A stretch of 64,000 nt of DNA from Climacteris rufus (lineage: Eukaryota > Chordata > Aves > Passeriformes > Climacteridae), in assembly GCA_013398175.1 (NCBI GenBank), contig VZRZ01006844.1:710332-774331 (forward strand), read 5' to 3'. The notes beneath the pieces are model-generated. The model was given only the letters and a program-made list of their open reading frames with translations. It was not told the DNA's origin and did no database searches. Position numbers and translations under genes: made by a program. Below are positions 13,901 to 26,783 of this stretch, one piece after another. Within the stretch, counting starts at the first letter, position 1; every line of letters starts with the position of its first letter.

Positions 13901-15000
13901 GAATTGTAACTTTTACACCTGGATGGTGTATTTACTTTTATCAGGATTTTTCTTTAGGAAAAAATAAATCAGAATGAAAGCAAGAGTTTAAAATAAAAAG
14001 TGAAGAACAAAGTTGGGTGTGGTTTTAAATTTTTTTTTAAATATTAAAACTTGAAATAATTATTAGGTAAAAGCAGGTTGGCATTGTACTTCGTAAGGCT
14101 TTTCTTCACATACAGTACCAAGAGTTATATCATTGCTAATGTTTTCCTGCTGAGCTGCCGTCATCTTTTGTCTTGCTGTCGTAGGGTTGCATTGATGTAC
14201 CTTCCCCATTTGGGTAGAGGTCATTATCCTTGTGCCCAGTTGCATTGCTTCTGCTGTGCAGGTTAACTGCTTGAGGTCTTTTATCTAGACAAATGTTTTA
14301 CCAGAGCTTTTGCTCCATGATGACACAAACTGTTCCTCAGAGGTCAAATCCAGACAAATTAGCAATGCTGTGATAGCGTGTTCCCTGTACATTTATACAC
14401 TCATTCAGAGACCCATGGGAGTAAAGGTATCAGCTTTGTGAAATGAATGAAAATAATTATTAACATGTCCTTTATTTTCAAGACTTTTTTCTCCCAAGTA
14501 AGTACTTGTATGTTGTCTTCATTTAGTATTTGTGTCACTGTAAAACTGATTTGCCAAAAGAATGCCATTTTACAATCAATTCTGATGAATGTATGGTAAT
14601 CATAATAACCAATTTTTACAAAAAAAGTGTGTGTATAATGAGTTCAAATCACAGTGCACACATTTTTTATATGTTAGCTAATTCTATCAATATCTTCTTT
14701 TTAAATAGAGAGAGACTATTAGCCATTCCCTGGACATTTCTGGTAGTTTCTTTCTGTGCATGAGTGATAATCAAGAGGCAGAATAACAAGTGAGAAAATG
14801 CCCTAAAGCTTGCTCAGCTGGGCTCAGATTTTACAACATCGAGTTTTTACTATCAATTATAGGTTAAAAGGTCTAACAAGTACATATCACCCATGCTCAG
14901 AATTTTAGTAGATTTTGTTAGCCTTGTCCCAAACAGGAAAAGACGTGTACAAGAGCTAATCCTCTGCATCAGTTCATAGGAATTTAAATGTATTCCTTGA
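4908..15000. other. Noncoding AT-rich DNA, no gene seen
   Basis: Only short open frames (103 codons or fewer) occur, none with a recognisable domain. Homopolymer runs include T13 at 5250-5262, A14 at 8740-8753 and a T-rich stretch at 9381-9404. A (TTG)n-like microsatellite with interruptions lies at 12628-12658. The stretch at 5380-5830 is somewhat more GC-rich than its surroundings, but I could not assign it. Confidence 0.68.
12628..12658. repeat. Interrupted (TTG)n microsatellite
   Basis: About ten TTG units are interrupted by one TTTG and one TTA unit. It lies in AT-rich noncoding sequence, and the impure array suggests an old microsatellite. Confidence 0.9.
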
Positions 15001-18000
15001 ATTGTTAAATAGTATTTGATAAGACCTTGCTTGAACAAAAGTGATGAGCACTATAATTTGTCATACAAATAAAAGGTTTTTTCTTTCTGCTGTTCATGCA
15101 AAACTCAGTTTAGGAATGTAGCTGAAAAAATGTTTAGCTTTAGGGATATGATTAAGACCTACTGAAGCAAATGAAGTTTTTAGAGGTGCCAGTGTAGGGA
15201 ATAGGAATTCTTCTCTCAATCTGGACTAAATTTCCTTTAAAATTTTAAACTTTTAAGTTTAGAATGACAGAAGCAGGATCAAGGTCACTTGCCTTCCCAG
15301 AGATCTAAAAGGTATCAGTGCATAGTAGGATTTCAATATTTATTGCTTTAGCTGCAAGTATTTAATTTATGTTGAAAATACCAATACACAAATTTAACTC
15401 AGTAATTCCCATCTCTTCCTGCCTCCCACTGGGAAAACCACATTGGCTTTAAACAAGCTCTGTATGGGTACTGGCCTCTTTGCATGGAGCCCCTGAAAGG
15501 GTCAGGGCTACAGTCTTCATACAGTAATAAAAAAAAAAAGAGATCCGTTTTATCCGTGTGTGTGCATAAAAGTATCTATCTCAAGGTATGTCTTGTTGCC
15601 TTAGAACTTAAAACAAAGTGCACCTCTGAGCTTTGAAGCCAACACTTACTGGTCATGGGTGATGGCTGCAGTCATATTAGGAATACATCTGCTGCACAGA
15701 GAACCTGTGGAAACACTGCTGTTTGTATGAGCAATATATTCATTTTTTGTTGGTTAGGGTGGTTAGGATTTGGGGCTGGGTTTTTTCAGGTACATACACA
15801 AAAAGTCTTCTAAAGCCTTGTTCTTATGACAGCTTGGGAGCCAGAGAAAAAGAAAATTGTTCTTCAGTCTGAATTATGATTTAGGCCTGGCAAAGACCTA
15901 GTTTTTGGGACCAATTTCACTCCGGAGAGGAGGGAGATTTTCAGCTGAATAGCAACTGATGCAATTAGTTCTTAAATTAATGGGTGATGTCTTTTCACTG
16001 TCTGCTGTCCCAACTGGGGATTAGGCGCAGTGTGCCAGGAAGCATACATGGCTCATCTGAAGTATTGAGGCCATGAGGATGCAGCAAGGGTATAGAGAAC
16101 TTGCATTTTTATTTTTCAGTTGGGGCAATTAGTTGCATTAGCTTAATCATGTCCACATAGCTTGGTTCTCGTGAGGAAATTTTCTGCTTTGGTACTAAAA
16201 AATGATCAAAGACTTTCACTAGAATTTGATTTTTGTTTGTTGTACGAGTTCATTTAGAGTATGCCAGTGGCTGCTGCAGCCAGTGAACCTAAATAAATGC
16301 CTGTTGGATATCTATTTAGCAGCAGGCTCCAGTTTTTTCAACACCGCCTCCATGTAACCTTTTAATCTAGTTCTTGTCTTTGACTTTTCATATTTTATAT
16401 ATTTAACCCCTTGATGCAGATATTTTGCATTAAGTGCTTTAGAAATCCTGATTTACTGCCTCAAGGGATTAACCAGAATTCCAGTATTCCTGCTTTATCT
16501 ACATGCATTTACACAGACCATTTATTTCTAATAAATACATTGGCCAGATCATATTTCTCTGCAAACTCTTAAGCCCTGAAAATAAATTTATGCAGTGACA
16601 TAATGAAAATAATAAAAACTGTCTTGCATGTTTGCTCTTATTCTTGCTTTAAATATCACCTTCCAAAGGCACAGTGGGTTTATATTCTCCACGTAAACAC
16701 CATGTTTGAGGTTCACGCTGCAAAGCTCTAATTTTTACTTGACTTCTAAGGGAATTTAATCAAACTACAGGATATATGATTCAAAGCAAAAAATGTAATT
16801 AAGAGAAATCTTTTTCTGTAGGCAAAGAGCAGCTTGTTTTCATTAATTTTATGAAGAATGTTGTTTTTCTTGGCTGAAAACTTAAACTCGTGGGACAAAG
16901 GAAGATTTATGGGGTGATCCACAAAATCACACAGGTTTTGTGTTCAGTACTGTTTTTGCAGTGACCACTAGAGTCCCTATAGTTGAAAGTTTATCAGAGT
17001 TTCTTTTTATAAATCTCTATTTTCAGAAAGGGCTTTTATTCAGAGATTAGCTTTGAGCTAAATATATGCACACAAAGTCTCAGTGTATATGTAGTGTGGT
17101 AAGCATGTATATTTTAATGTAAACAATTTATAATACTTTAAGACGTCTTACATTACAAGGAAGAATGAAACTGAAGTAAGTAAGAACAGTTATTTAGATC
17201 TTCCATTCATATACTGGTTATGCTTTTTGCCATTATGCTTTATTTAAACATATGGCAAACTCTCCAGCAGTTGCTGAAAGCCACTAGTGTAGAAGATCAG
17301 AGACATGATGTCTCTTGCCCTACTCCTTCAAAGTGTCAGTGCCACTTGTGAGGTGCTTGGGCTGAAGATCTATGTGCCATATAAAGTTTTCATCTTTGTG
17401 ATCATTGAAGTGGAGGTGCAGACCAGAGATGCAGCCGGGTTATTGGGTGGCACTTTGACTTATTTCTCCCTTCTGAGTTTTGACCCCTTAGATTTGAAGT
17501 TCAAATTCAGCTTTAACTTTGACACACCTATTTTTAAACCAAATAATGAGTTTATTTAGTTAACTGTATCAAATGAAATACCTTTTGTGTGTTTAAAAAT
17601 CTTTCTTTAAGAAGATCAGTAGTTCACGAACAGTAATGAAACAACAATCTTAACAGAATGCTCTTTCATTCCCCATAATGTCAGCAAGAGTGTCTACTTG
17701 TTTAATGTTGTAGTAAACAGAAAAGTTCATGGTTCAGTGCCTAAGCCTCTGAGCTGTCTCCCCAACTGTTCCTGGCTGCCAGTACTTTACTTACTCAACA
17801 GGAAACTAATTTAATTAGTACAAAGAACAGGCCAGTACAGATGCCTGTATGAAATTCTTTCAGTTTTTAGAAGGCATGTGCTAAACTCCCTACATTAGAT
17901 GGAAAAACAGAGATTGTAACATTTAACAATGAAATATCTGTTAACCTTTTTTATCAAATGTTGCTGCCTCAAATTACGTTACTGTGGTTTTGCAACACCA

Positions 18001-21000
18001 AACCAGACAAAATATTTCAGTTGAAAGGCAAAGAAACTGATAGTAAATTTGAGACAAGCTCATGTTTCATAATAGGAATCTCTTCATCCTGTCTGTGACT
18101 AACTGGGAAGATGTACCATTAGTTCTTAGCAACACTGCCTTCTTCCAAAGTCTGCTTCACAAAATTTGTTAAAGTGGCAAATTCAAACAGTACTTAGGAA
18201 ATACAAAAATTAAGGTTTCAAATTTAATTTTCTCCACCTGTGGTTTTTGCGCTCATCTACAGTTTTCATTTTCCAGGATCATAAACTATTATTTCTTTGA
18301 GACCTCAAGTCACTTTTCTATAGGATAATGGATTGTGAACACACATGGATAGTTAATGTTTCTTTTCATCTTTGTCATGCAGTGTTTCATCCTATGCATT
18401 ACGGCTGCAGCGTCCATAATCTGCACCAGATATGGAATCATCAGTTTCCATGGTGGCTTTTCATGATGCATTGTGTCTTAGTTCTTTGCCAGCATTGTGA
18501 AGCCACTTTCACACTACCCCCATGAGCTGAGATTGTATGGAGGTGTCCATTTTATGCACTAGGAGCTGAAGTACAGGTATTAAAATGGCAATTGTTAAAA
18601 ATTAATCAATTATTCTTGCCTGATTTTTCAGAGCTCCTTGAATCTTCTAGTACTCAAAATGTTCAGATTGGATTTCACTCTGCACTGACCTCAGTTGGAG
18701 CAGCGAATGCTCAGCATATCTGCAGCACCAGCAGGTTCCGTCTTGGATTATAAGGAAAATCAAAGCTGCCAAGTGAATTTCTGTTAGAAAAAAAAAATAA
18801 ATATAGGTTAACATAACTTCTCTATTATCACAGAGAAGCTCTGATAGTAATTTTCTAGCATAGTGTAGGAACTATGGCAGAAGCAGGACTCAATGCAATT
18901 TTCCAAGCATTCAGCTGCAGAAACTTTGTTATTTTTTCTTGTCTGCCCACTCAATTTACTTGAGACCTTCCAGCTACCACAATAAAGGAGTCAATGGTCT
19001 TATTTTCAATAAACCCCTTTGTCTTGCAAAATCAGCATCTAGTTTGAGCAGAAAATGTGACAAAGGGACAAGAAAATGATCATGTTTTAAAGACTACTAC
19101 AGATGTACAAGGGATTAGATTTACTGCACAAGCATTTAGCTCCTTTCAAGAGTTGCAATTTCCCAAATTTTCAGAAACTGATAAAGTGGAAGAAACCAAG
19201 AGGTTTTGGTGTATGGAATCACACTGATACCTTCTTTCACCTTCATAGAGATGTGTTGCCCGTGGGATTCATACCTTTCAACCCTCAGTGTGAGGTCAGT
19301 AGGTAGCAGTAGGAGGTGATTATCCTCTGTGTCAGGCTGACACAAGAGAAAACACAGTGCACTGTGCAAACAAGCTTACCTGCTGTTTGTTGGACAGGAG
19401 ATAATGTTGTGTGACCCGGGAACAATAGGTCCTCCTGCTGCTGCCGAAGATACATGCGGCCTCCTGGCTGTACATTCTCTGCTGCCTGCCTGCTGCCTCT
19501 CCATGCCTCTCTCTGACCTTTTCCCTGACAGTCACATCCCTATTCCCTAACCTGGTGCTTCAGCCTGTGTCCTCTCTCCTTGTCATAAAGGAGTCAGCCA
19601 TGGGATTATGCTCAATAGTGCCTGTCCTGATTACTGTGTGTTTAACTTGAAAGGTATTTTTAATATTGCTCTGGTGCTTAGCAACCCATATTACACCACC
19701 ACCCCCAAAAAAACCCAAAAATTATGTATGGAAGGAGGGGAAGAAGAGTCCATCCCTGTCCTTATCAAAGTTAAATGTTACAGAAGTTGGTTCTTTCTCT
19801 TTCAACATGTTATCCTTCTGACTGTTTTGTTTGCCTGTCCTGGTCAAAGATTAAATGACTGAGAACATGGCAAATCCTCGCTTTCTCGCTTAACCACTAT
19901 TAATCACTTGACATTGCATTTAGAGCTAGTTTGCACAAGATATGTGAAAAGCAAAGAGCCTCACTCACATGCTGGCTTAACAGCCAACAACATTTCCCCC
20001 CCCACATCTGCTGTGTTCATTATTATTTAAAAGCAAATCAGGAGACAGAATTGGATTAGCAGAGTGGGTGGTACCAGTGGAAAACAAGCTCTGTGTTGGC
20101 AGTCACCCTGCCAAGTTCATGTGAAATTGCCCATTTTAGTTGGCAGCTTTAGCTTAGCATGGTGTGATGACATATGGGCCTGGAGGGTAAGAATCTATTT
20201 CCATATTATAGCAGCTTCTGCTGTGAAACCTCGTAGTTTGTAGCTGTGTGACTGTCTGGCTTTGGCTGCAGACTCCCCTCCTGGTCTGCTCTGCCACACA
20301 GGCTCCTTGGCCATCATCTGGGCATTTTTCCAGGGTCCCCTTAGCAGCTCTCCCTACGTGCTGATACCCAGGATGCCCCCAGCTACTCTGTTGGTCCCAA
20401 GCCATAAGTGTGTTGAATGTCAAGAAGCAAAATAGGGACGCTCATAACCCTCTCGTCTGTGGGGCCCCCAGAATCAAAGGAGAGAAATCAAGCCCTTGCT
20501 TTGACTTTTAAGGGTCAGTAGTTTCTCAAAACAGCAGGGATATGTATTTTGTGTTTGAAAAATAAATAACATAGCATGTAATTTATACATTGACTCAAAA
20601 CTCAATCACCTCATAAATAGGCATTTACAAATGAAAAATTAATGTCTTAAAATTATAAAAATTTCCCCTTTTAAGTATTAGTGTTCTAGAATTTTCCAGG
20701 ATATGATTTCAGTGTCCAGTGTTGTCTATTGTACTTCTGCATAAAGGAAGTTTTGGTGCCTTGCATTGAAATCCATGTGACAGGGATACCACCAACTGAG
20801 TCAATTCTGTAAAATAAGCTCAAAGATATTTCAGAAACCAGACTGCCCCTAAGTCCCTCAGCTGTGATTAGTGAGTTAACAATAACATTTCTTATTTCAG
20901 AAATCTTTTTCATCCTCTACTTACTATATAAGGAAAATAATTAAAATAACTCTCTGCAAAGCCCTTCCAAAGCACAAAAAATATATCTCTCTGAGTTTCT

Positions 21001-21112
21001 GAGTTTACAGTACTGTTATTGTCAGTTATTACTTGACAGGATAAAAATGTTTGAGGAGGGAGAGTTACAGGCTGTTGACATGCCTTTAAACTATTTATTA
21101 TAATTTCCAGAA

Positions 21113-21129
21113 TTTTTTTTTTTTTTTTT
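21113..21129. repeat. Homopolymer run of 17 T
   Basis: Seventeen consecutive T, the longest homopolymer noted in the window. If read on the minus strand it would be a poly-A tract. The flanking DNA shows no retroposed gene or target-site duplication that I could recognise. Confidence 0.95.
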
Positions 21130-24100
21130 ACTTTGGGCATTCTCTACTGCTACACCTTACTTTAGATAGCTTTGTTTTGTGCATAGTGAAGGGCAGCAGA
21201 GAAATCTTGCTGTTGAGAGTATATGGTCCTCTTCTGTGCAATGTGAGAAATGAAGACCTTATTCCTGTTAATCCTTGTTTTCACAGCCTGTGCATGGTAA
21301 CAACTGTGGTCTAACAGAGTTTGACAAAGGTGGATCAAACACGATGCATGATGCCATTAAAAAACCCCAAGCACTTACCGTGAGGAGATAAGCTGCACCT
21401 TGGAAGATGGGAGCACAGGTCTGCCTCCCTACCTGTGCCTGTCTCTGCTCATGCTGCAGTAGGGGCTTCTTATTCATGATATGACTGTTGTGGTCCTCTT
21501 CCTGCTGTTAATTCAACAATGATGGGTTGAGAGAAATGTCAGGAAAGGGGCAAATAGGTCCCAATAAATTATCAAAACTCTTGAAAGGCATGTATTTATC
21601 ACCAAATGGCTGCAAAATTTGAACATAATGCATCAGTGAGGTGGTTAGATGGTATCAATATTAATATATCAAACGAAAGGCCTGCATTTTGGAAGGATTT
21701 ATTTTTGTCATGAACTCAATTTTAGAAGTCCCTGCTGGGGGTGAGACATGTGATCAATGCCCCAGCTCCAGCAGCAGCGTCTTTGTTACTGCCTATGCAG
21801 AGACCTGAGCACATCACTTAGGCACAAAGAGGCAGCTGAGTTCTTTGTTCATTTCTTATATGTGAGCTAGTTACTCGTTTCTTCGTACATAACTGCTATC
21901 ATTACTGCTTCATACCTAAACTATATTTTGTTTCTGGATGAAATGAAAAGGCTTTTTGGAAGGGTATAATTATCAGAAGTCTGTATTTTAAGGTGAAAAG
22001 GGCTAATAAGATACAGAAAGTCACACTATCTGTTTGTATAGAGCAATTCCATTATATTCTAGTGCGTCTATTTCACCTCTTTTTGATATTTAAACACAGA
22101 GCATACCAGTTACAGAGGTGCTGGGTATCATTCTGTATAATTGCTATCTGTCCATCTGTTCTGCTATTTCTTTCTCGCCTTTCCTGTAACAATTTTCAGC
22201 CTCATGTATATGATATTTTTCGTAGATACAATTTACACTTTATATGACTCAAAACAAATACAAGCTAATCAGGTGGACTGAACTTCTGTTGACACAAAAA
22301 AATGAGCACTTACTGTAGTGCTTTGCTGTTCAGTAATGCTAGAGAAATTTCAGTTTGAGAAAAGCCATTGTAAATGAATTTATGTGCCCACCCAGATTTA
22401 TTTTAATTAAAATCATCCATGAGTCTTGGCTGTTGCTTTGACTACTAAGTACTTACAAATAAGCTTAATAGACATGTTTGTTTTTTCCGCAGCTGTAAAA
22501 ATATATATTCTGCTGCATGATTGGGTTTTTATCTGATTTATTTAAATAGAGTTAGGTAAAGATGCAGTTTATAGGGAAGGTTAAAGGATCAAAATCCTAT
22601 TTAATTAACTTATACCCACTTGGGAAGCAGCCAAGGTAAAAGAATGCAGTGAAAGTAAGCTTCAGATAATATGAAATCTTTGAAAAGGACTAACCACCTT
22701 TGGTGAAAGGCTTTCCTGTTCTTAACCTTGTGTCATTTAAACTATTTAAATGAGCTATGCAAAACCTTACTTTTAAAATGGAGCTTCAAAAAAAAGATTA
22801 AGTATTTCTTGCAGTTACAAGAAAACCAATGCTTACGGCACTTTTGAAAGAAAAGCCTTTAGTACTCCATCTTACCATGATCCCTGTCTTTGCATGCCAT
22901 GAAATGCACAGTATGTTGCACCTGATTTGACATCTACTGTTTCTGCAACAAGACTCTCAAGTGTGTGAGACTGCTTTTTAAAAAACATTTAAGTCTTTTA
23001 AAAAACAGATAGGAAGGGGGAAGCCTCTGTAATATCTGAAGGAGGTCTGATTTTCAAAGGGTGTAGATCCTGCATGGTTTCTAAAAGTTGGGTCTATGAG
23101 AAGAATCTCATGCTGGATTTCCTAAACCAGGCATAATATTTGAACATCTTAGCTATACATGTGGAAAAGGTTCTTACCGCAACCAGAATGGGAACTCTGA
23201 GAAATAACATCACTGAGCTGCTTTGTGATCTCTTTATGTACTAGATAGGATGTCCTCATTGCTGTAGTGATGCTCTGTAGAGGTGCTAATTCTGGAACAT
23301 TTTTTCCATTTAATGCCACAGAGACCGCACTGGGGAAATATTTCTGTTTCGGTGCTCCATATGGTTTTGTATGTAAAAATGGAACTGGCAGGGAAAAAAG
23401 CAGCTGGCCTGAAGCTGCCAGGAACTATTTCTAATGTCATAGATTTTCAGCAAGAATCCCAAGTGGGAGCTGCATAGGTGAAAGGACTGCATAGCAGTAT
23501 TCAGCAAGTATCAGCACACCCTCTAGGGAATGAGCATGGAGACAAGCAATATCTCATAAAGACACCATTTCATTTCCTAAACTGGAATTTTTTTCTCCTG
23601 TTCCATTCTAGTCTTAAGAACTCTTGGGTTGAGAAACAATTCAGCCTTGAAAAGGTCAACTGCAAAGACTTGCTGATATCTCTGTCAATAAATACCATTG
23701 TATGCCATTCATGGTATGGGTGGACACATAGACTAAGAGCTTAGGACATCATCATATTTGGAAATATATTCCAAAATTTTAATACATCTATTACTTAAAC
23801 TTGCCATTAATATACTATAATCATGGGAAAGATCCTTCTGCTTCAGCCTGTGAGGTCTGCTTTCTGTCTAATTTATATCTGCTTAAGGGTTGCAGTGCTG
23901 TCCTAAAAATGTATTTTAATTGACATGACCACTTTGGCATGATGCTCAGTCCCTCAAAAGCCTCAGCAGCAAATAAGAGTATATAACCAGATGGTGTTTA
24001 GCTAGAAGGATCTTTGCTATCCAGAATGCAGCTGCAATGATATCAAGCTAAAATACAGGCATTCATAACTCCACATTCCAGATTAAAAATTCCTTGCTGG

Positions 24101-24599
24101 TTTGAAAAGTACTTTCTAGGAAAAGCACTAATGGAAATAAAAATACAGGTGAGAAGTTGAATTTTATTTTTTTAGTTTATCCATCCCTCTTTCTCCTTCC
24201 TTCTGCACCTGAAACTCACTCTGTCTTCTCAAAGAAAAAAAAAAAAAAAAGAAATAATGTAACTTATTTCCAAGCTGCCTGTAGGTATTTGCAGGCTACT
24301 ACAATGATTTCGGTAATGATAAACATTTACACTTTGTTTTCTTAATGCTTAGCATTTATCTGTAGGGACTGAGGTAGTTTATAGTGTTGTGATCCCTTGA
24401 AGATTCCAAGGAACCTTTGTTAGAGCAAAATGGCCCACACCCATCTCAAGACACAGCTACTCTGCACTGATTAGCATTAAATTTGTTCCAAGAGCACTTA
24501 GCTTTCAAGAAGTAACTTGACTAATATTAATAATCATATGTATAGAAAATGCCCTGTTTTAAGTACCTGTGATACTTTAATTTTTGCATCAGGCAGTGC

Positions 24600-24720
24600 T
24601 TAAATTTGGGGAGGAGGTGAATGCTAATGAGTCATCTGGCAGGCATTTAATCTTTCATACGTCATTTTGTGCAGCAGACTTTGTTTGGGGGATAAAAGCC
24701 GTGATAGAGAAAAGCAGGAA
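24600..24720. promoter_or_regulatory. Possible distal regulatory element with AP-1 and CRE-like sites
   Basis: Within about 40 bp the sequence has TGAGTCAT (24628-24635, the AP-1 type site), overlapping a TAAT homeodomain core just upstream, then TACGTCATT (24658-24666, a CRE/ATF-type site). This clustering in otherwise bland AT-rich DNA is what enhancers often look like. Single motif matches are common by chance, and conservation cannot be judged from one sequence, so this is only a candidate. Confidence 0.2.
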
Positions 24721-26065
24721 TAATTTTCTCTGAAGTTATGTACTTCTTGTTATGTTAGATGGGGAGGAGTCAAAGGAAATGGTCGGGCACATCATCTCAT
24801 TAGGGTTTTGAGTTGGTCAGCTGTTGTGTTTCAGATAGAATAAATAAATAAATATGCTTAGGTTTGAGTTGATGAGTAGCACTGTTAATAACAGCTACCA
24901 TCATTCCTGACACTGGCACTCAGTAAGTTTCATTCATGGTATTTGAATTAGCGCACAATTGATCTGCTCTCCCTGAACTCTAGGATTATATTTTTCATTC
25001 AAAGCTAGACAGTGACCTATAAAGAATCAGATGTTTTTTTATCCCATCTGAATTCTCTGAACTCTGGTTAAATATGACTTGAAACTTCACAAACTGTTAA
25101 ACATCTCCTTGATATGTTGTCAGGCCAACATATTTTTAGTGCTAAAAAAAATTAAAACCAACCAAAAAAATTCAAAGAACTTCCAGTCAGAGGCATGGGC
25201 TCTCAGCCATCTCTTGTTTGCTGTTCCCTTGAAACATGTACAGGAGATTATCCTTATTAGGCTATCTTATGGGTATTCCCAGATCTTTTGAGTATGATTT
25301 TCTTCCTTTTTAATTAGTAGGTCATTAAGTGACAACTTCTGTCTGTTCCCCTAAGTGGCTGGCTAAGGCACATTTCACAGTGTTTCTGGATACCTGAAAA
25401 TAATTAGCCATTGGTGAGTTGGGAGGTGGCTTCAGACATTAGAACGTGAAGCTTTGTTCTTAGTTATGCACCAGGGAATGCTGCTGAAAAATAAGCATGT
25501 TATTCCATGATTTTGTCTTTGCAGAAAAGAACAGTGTGATAAGTTTCTGTCTAGTTCTATCCAGGCAGTTCCTTATTGCTCCCTCACCAGTTTTCAATCC
25601 CATTAGCTGTGATGTTGCAGCTGTTTGGAAGTTTGGTGTAAACTGGATCACCAAGAAGTTCTACATAAAAATGTCACTTCTGATAATTTTAGTGATGCAG
25701 TGTACAGGAAGTTCCCCAGCAAATTTTACAACACAAGTGACAGGGGCACAAGTTGCAGGGCAGAAGCAAGGAATGAGGTTTGCAGCAGTGGGAATCTCTT
25801 AAGCTGGCTCTGCCATGAAGATGAGACGTGGTGAAAGGGTACCACAGCTCAGCTCACTTGCACCCAGTTGAATCTCGCATCCCTTGAGTGTTTAGCAATG
25901 CGAAGATCTCTCAGCAGCTCTTCTGGTGCTCCTTTTCTCCAGAGAGGAGTTCAAGCCAGTAACAAACCTGTTAACCTGTTAAGAGCATTAATGTCTTTAT
26001 ATCATCTCCCGTCAGGTATTTCCTTTTCTGAATTCTGTTATATACAACTCTAACAGACAGGCCCG

Positions 26066-26079
26066 CCTTTCTTTCTTTC

Positions 26080-26147
<68 letters not shown>

Positions 26148-26679
26148 TCCTTCTTTCTTTCCTTCCTTCCTTCCTTCCTTCCTTCCTTCCTTCCTTCCTT
26201 CCTTCCTTCCTTCCTTCCTTCCTTCCTNCTCTTTCTCTTTCTCTTTCTCTTTCTCTTTCTCTTTCTCTTTCTCTTTCTCTTTCTCTTTCTCTTTCTCTTT
26301 CTCTTTCTCTTTCTCTTTCTCTTTCTCTTTCTCTTTCTCTTTCTCTTTCTCTTTCTCTTTCTCTTTCTCTTTCTCTTTCTCTTTCTCTTTCTCTTTCTCT
26401 TTCTCTTTCTCTTTCTCTTTCTCTTTCTCTTTCTCTTTCTCTTTCTCTTTCTCTTTCTCTTTCTCTTTCTCTTTCTCTTTCTCTTTCTCTTTCTCTTTCT
26501 CTTTCTCTTTCTCTTTCTCTTTCTCTTTCTCTTTCTCTTTCTCTTTCTCTTTCTCTTTCTCTTTCTCTTTCTCTTTCTCTTTCTCTTTCTCTTTCTCTTT
26601 CTCTTTCTCTTTCTCTTTCTCTTTCTCTTTCTCTTTCTCTTTCTCTTTCTCTTTCTCTTTCTCTTTCTCTTTCTCTTTC

Positions 26680-26711
<32 letters not shown>

Positions 26712-26764
26712 CCTTTCTCTCTCTTCCTTTCCCTTCCTTCCTTCCTTCCTTCCTTCCTTCCTTC
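26066..26764. repeat. Composite polypyrimidine microsatellite, 699 bp
   Basis: Every base on the plus strand is C or T except one N at 26228. The order is (CTTT)n from about 26067 to 26160, (CCTT)n from 26161 to 26227, the N, then an almost perfect (CTCTTT)n hexamer array from 26229 to about 26702 (close to 79 copies), a mixed CT stretch, and (CCTT)n again to 26764. A (CCTG)n tail follows. Such a polypurine-polypyrimidine tract can form triplex (H-DNA) and is hard to sequence and assemble. The N sits exactly at the junction between two repeat units. Confidence 0.98.
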
Positions 26765-26783
26765 GCCTGCCTGCCTGCCTGCC
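26765..26783. repeat. Short (CCTG)n tail of the composite microsatellite
   Basis: Four GCCT units follow directly on the (CCTT)n array. This is the pattern expected when one T-to-G change in a CCTT unit has been spread by slippage. It ends the 720-bp low-complexity tract. Confidence 0.9.

Larger units (their letters stand above)
15001..26065. other. Noncoding AT-rich DNA, no gene seen
   Basis: No coding exon is recognisable. A run of 17 T lies at 21113-21129 and a run of 16 A at 24235-24250. A short (AATA)n stretch lies near 24840-24853. A segment with an AP-1 and a CRE-like site (24600-24720) is listed separately. A candidate splice donor on the minus strand at 19379 was weighed and is reported as a finding only. 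Confidence 0.66.

Noticed and set aside
15440..15541. Possible processed pseudogene ending in an aataaaaaaaaaaa tail
   Set aside because: The sequence before the A run encodes nothing recognisable, and I found no target-site duplication.
18800..18842. Short hairpin (cttctct ... agagaag) as a microRNA candidate
   Set aside because: The stem is only 7 bp with an 8-base loop, far short of a microRNA precursor.
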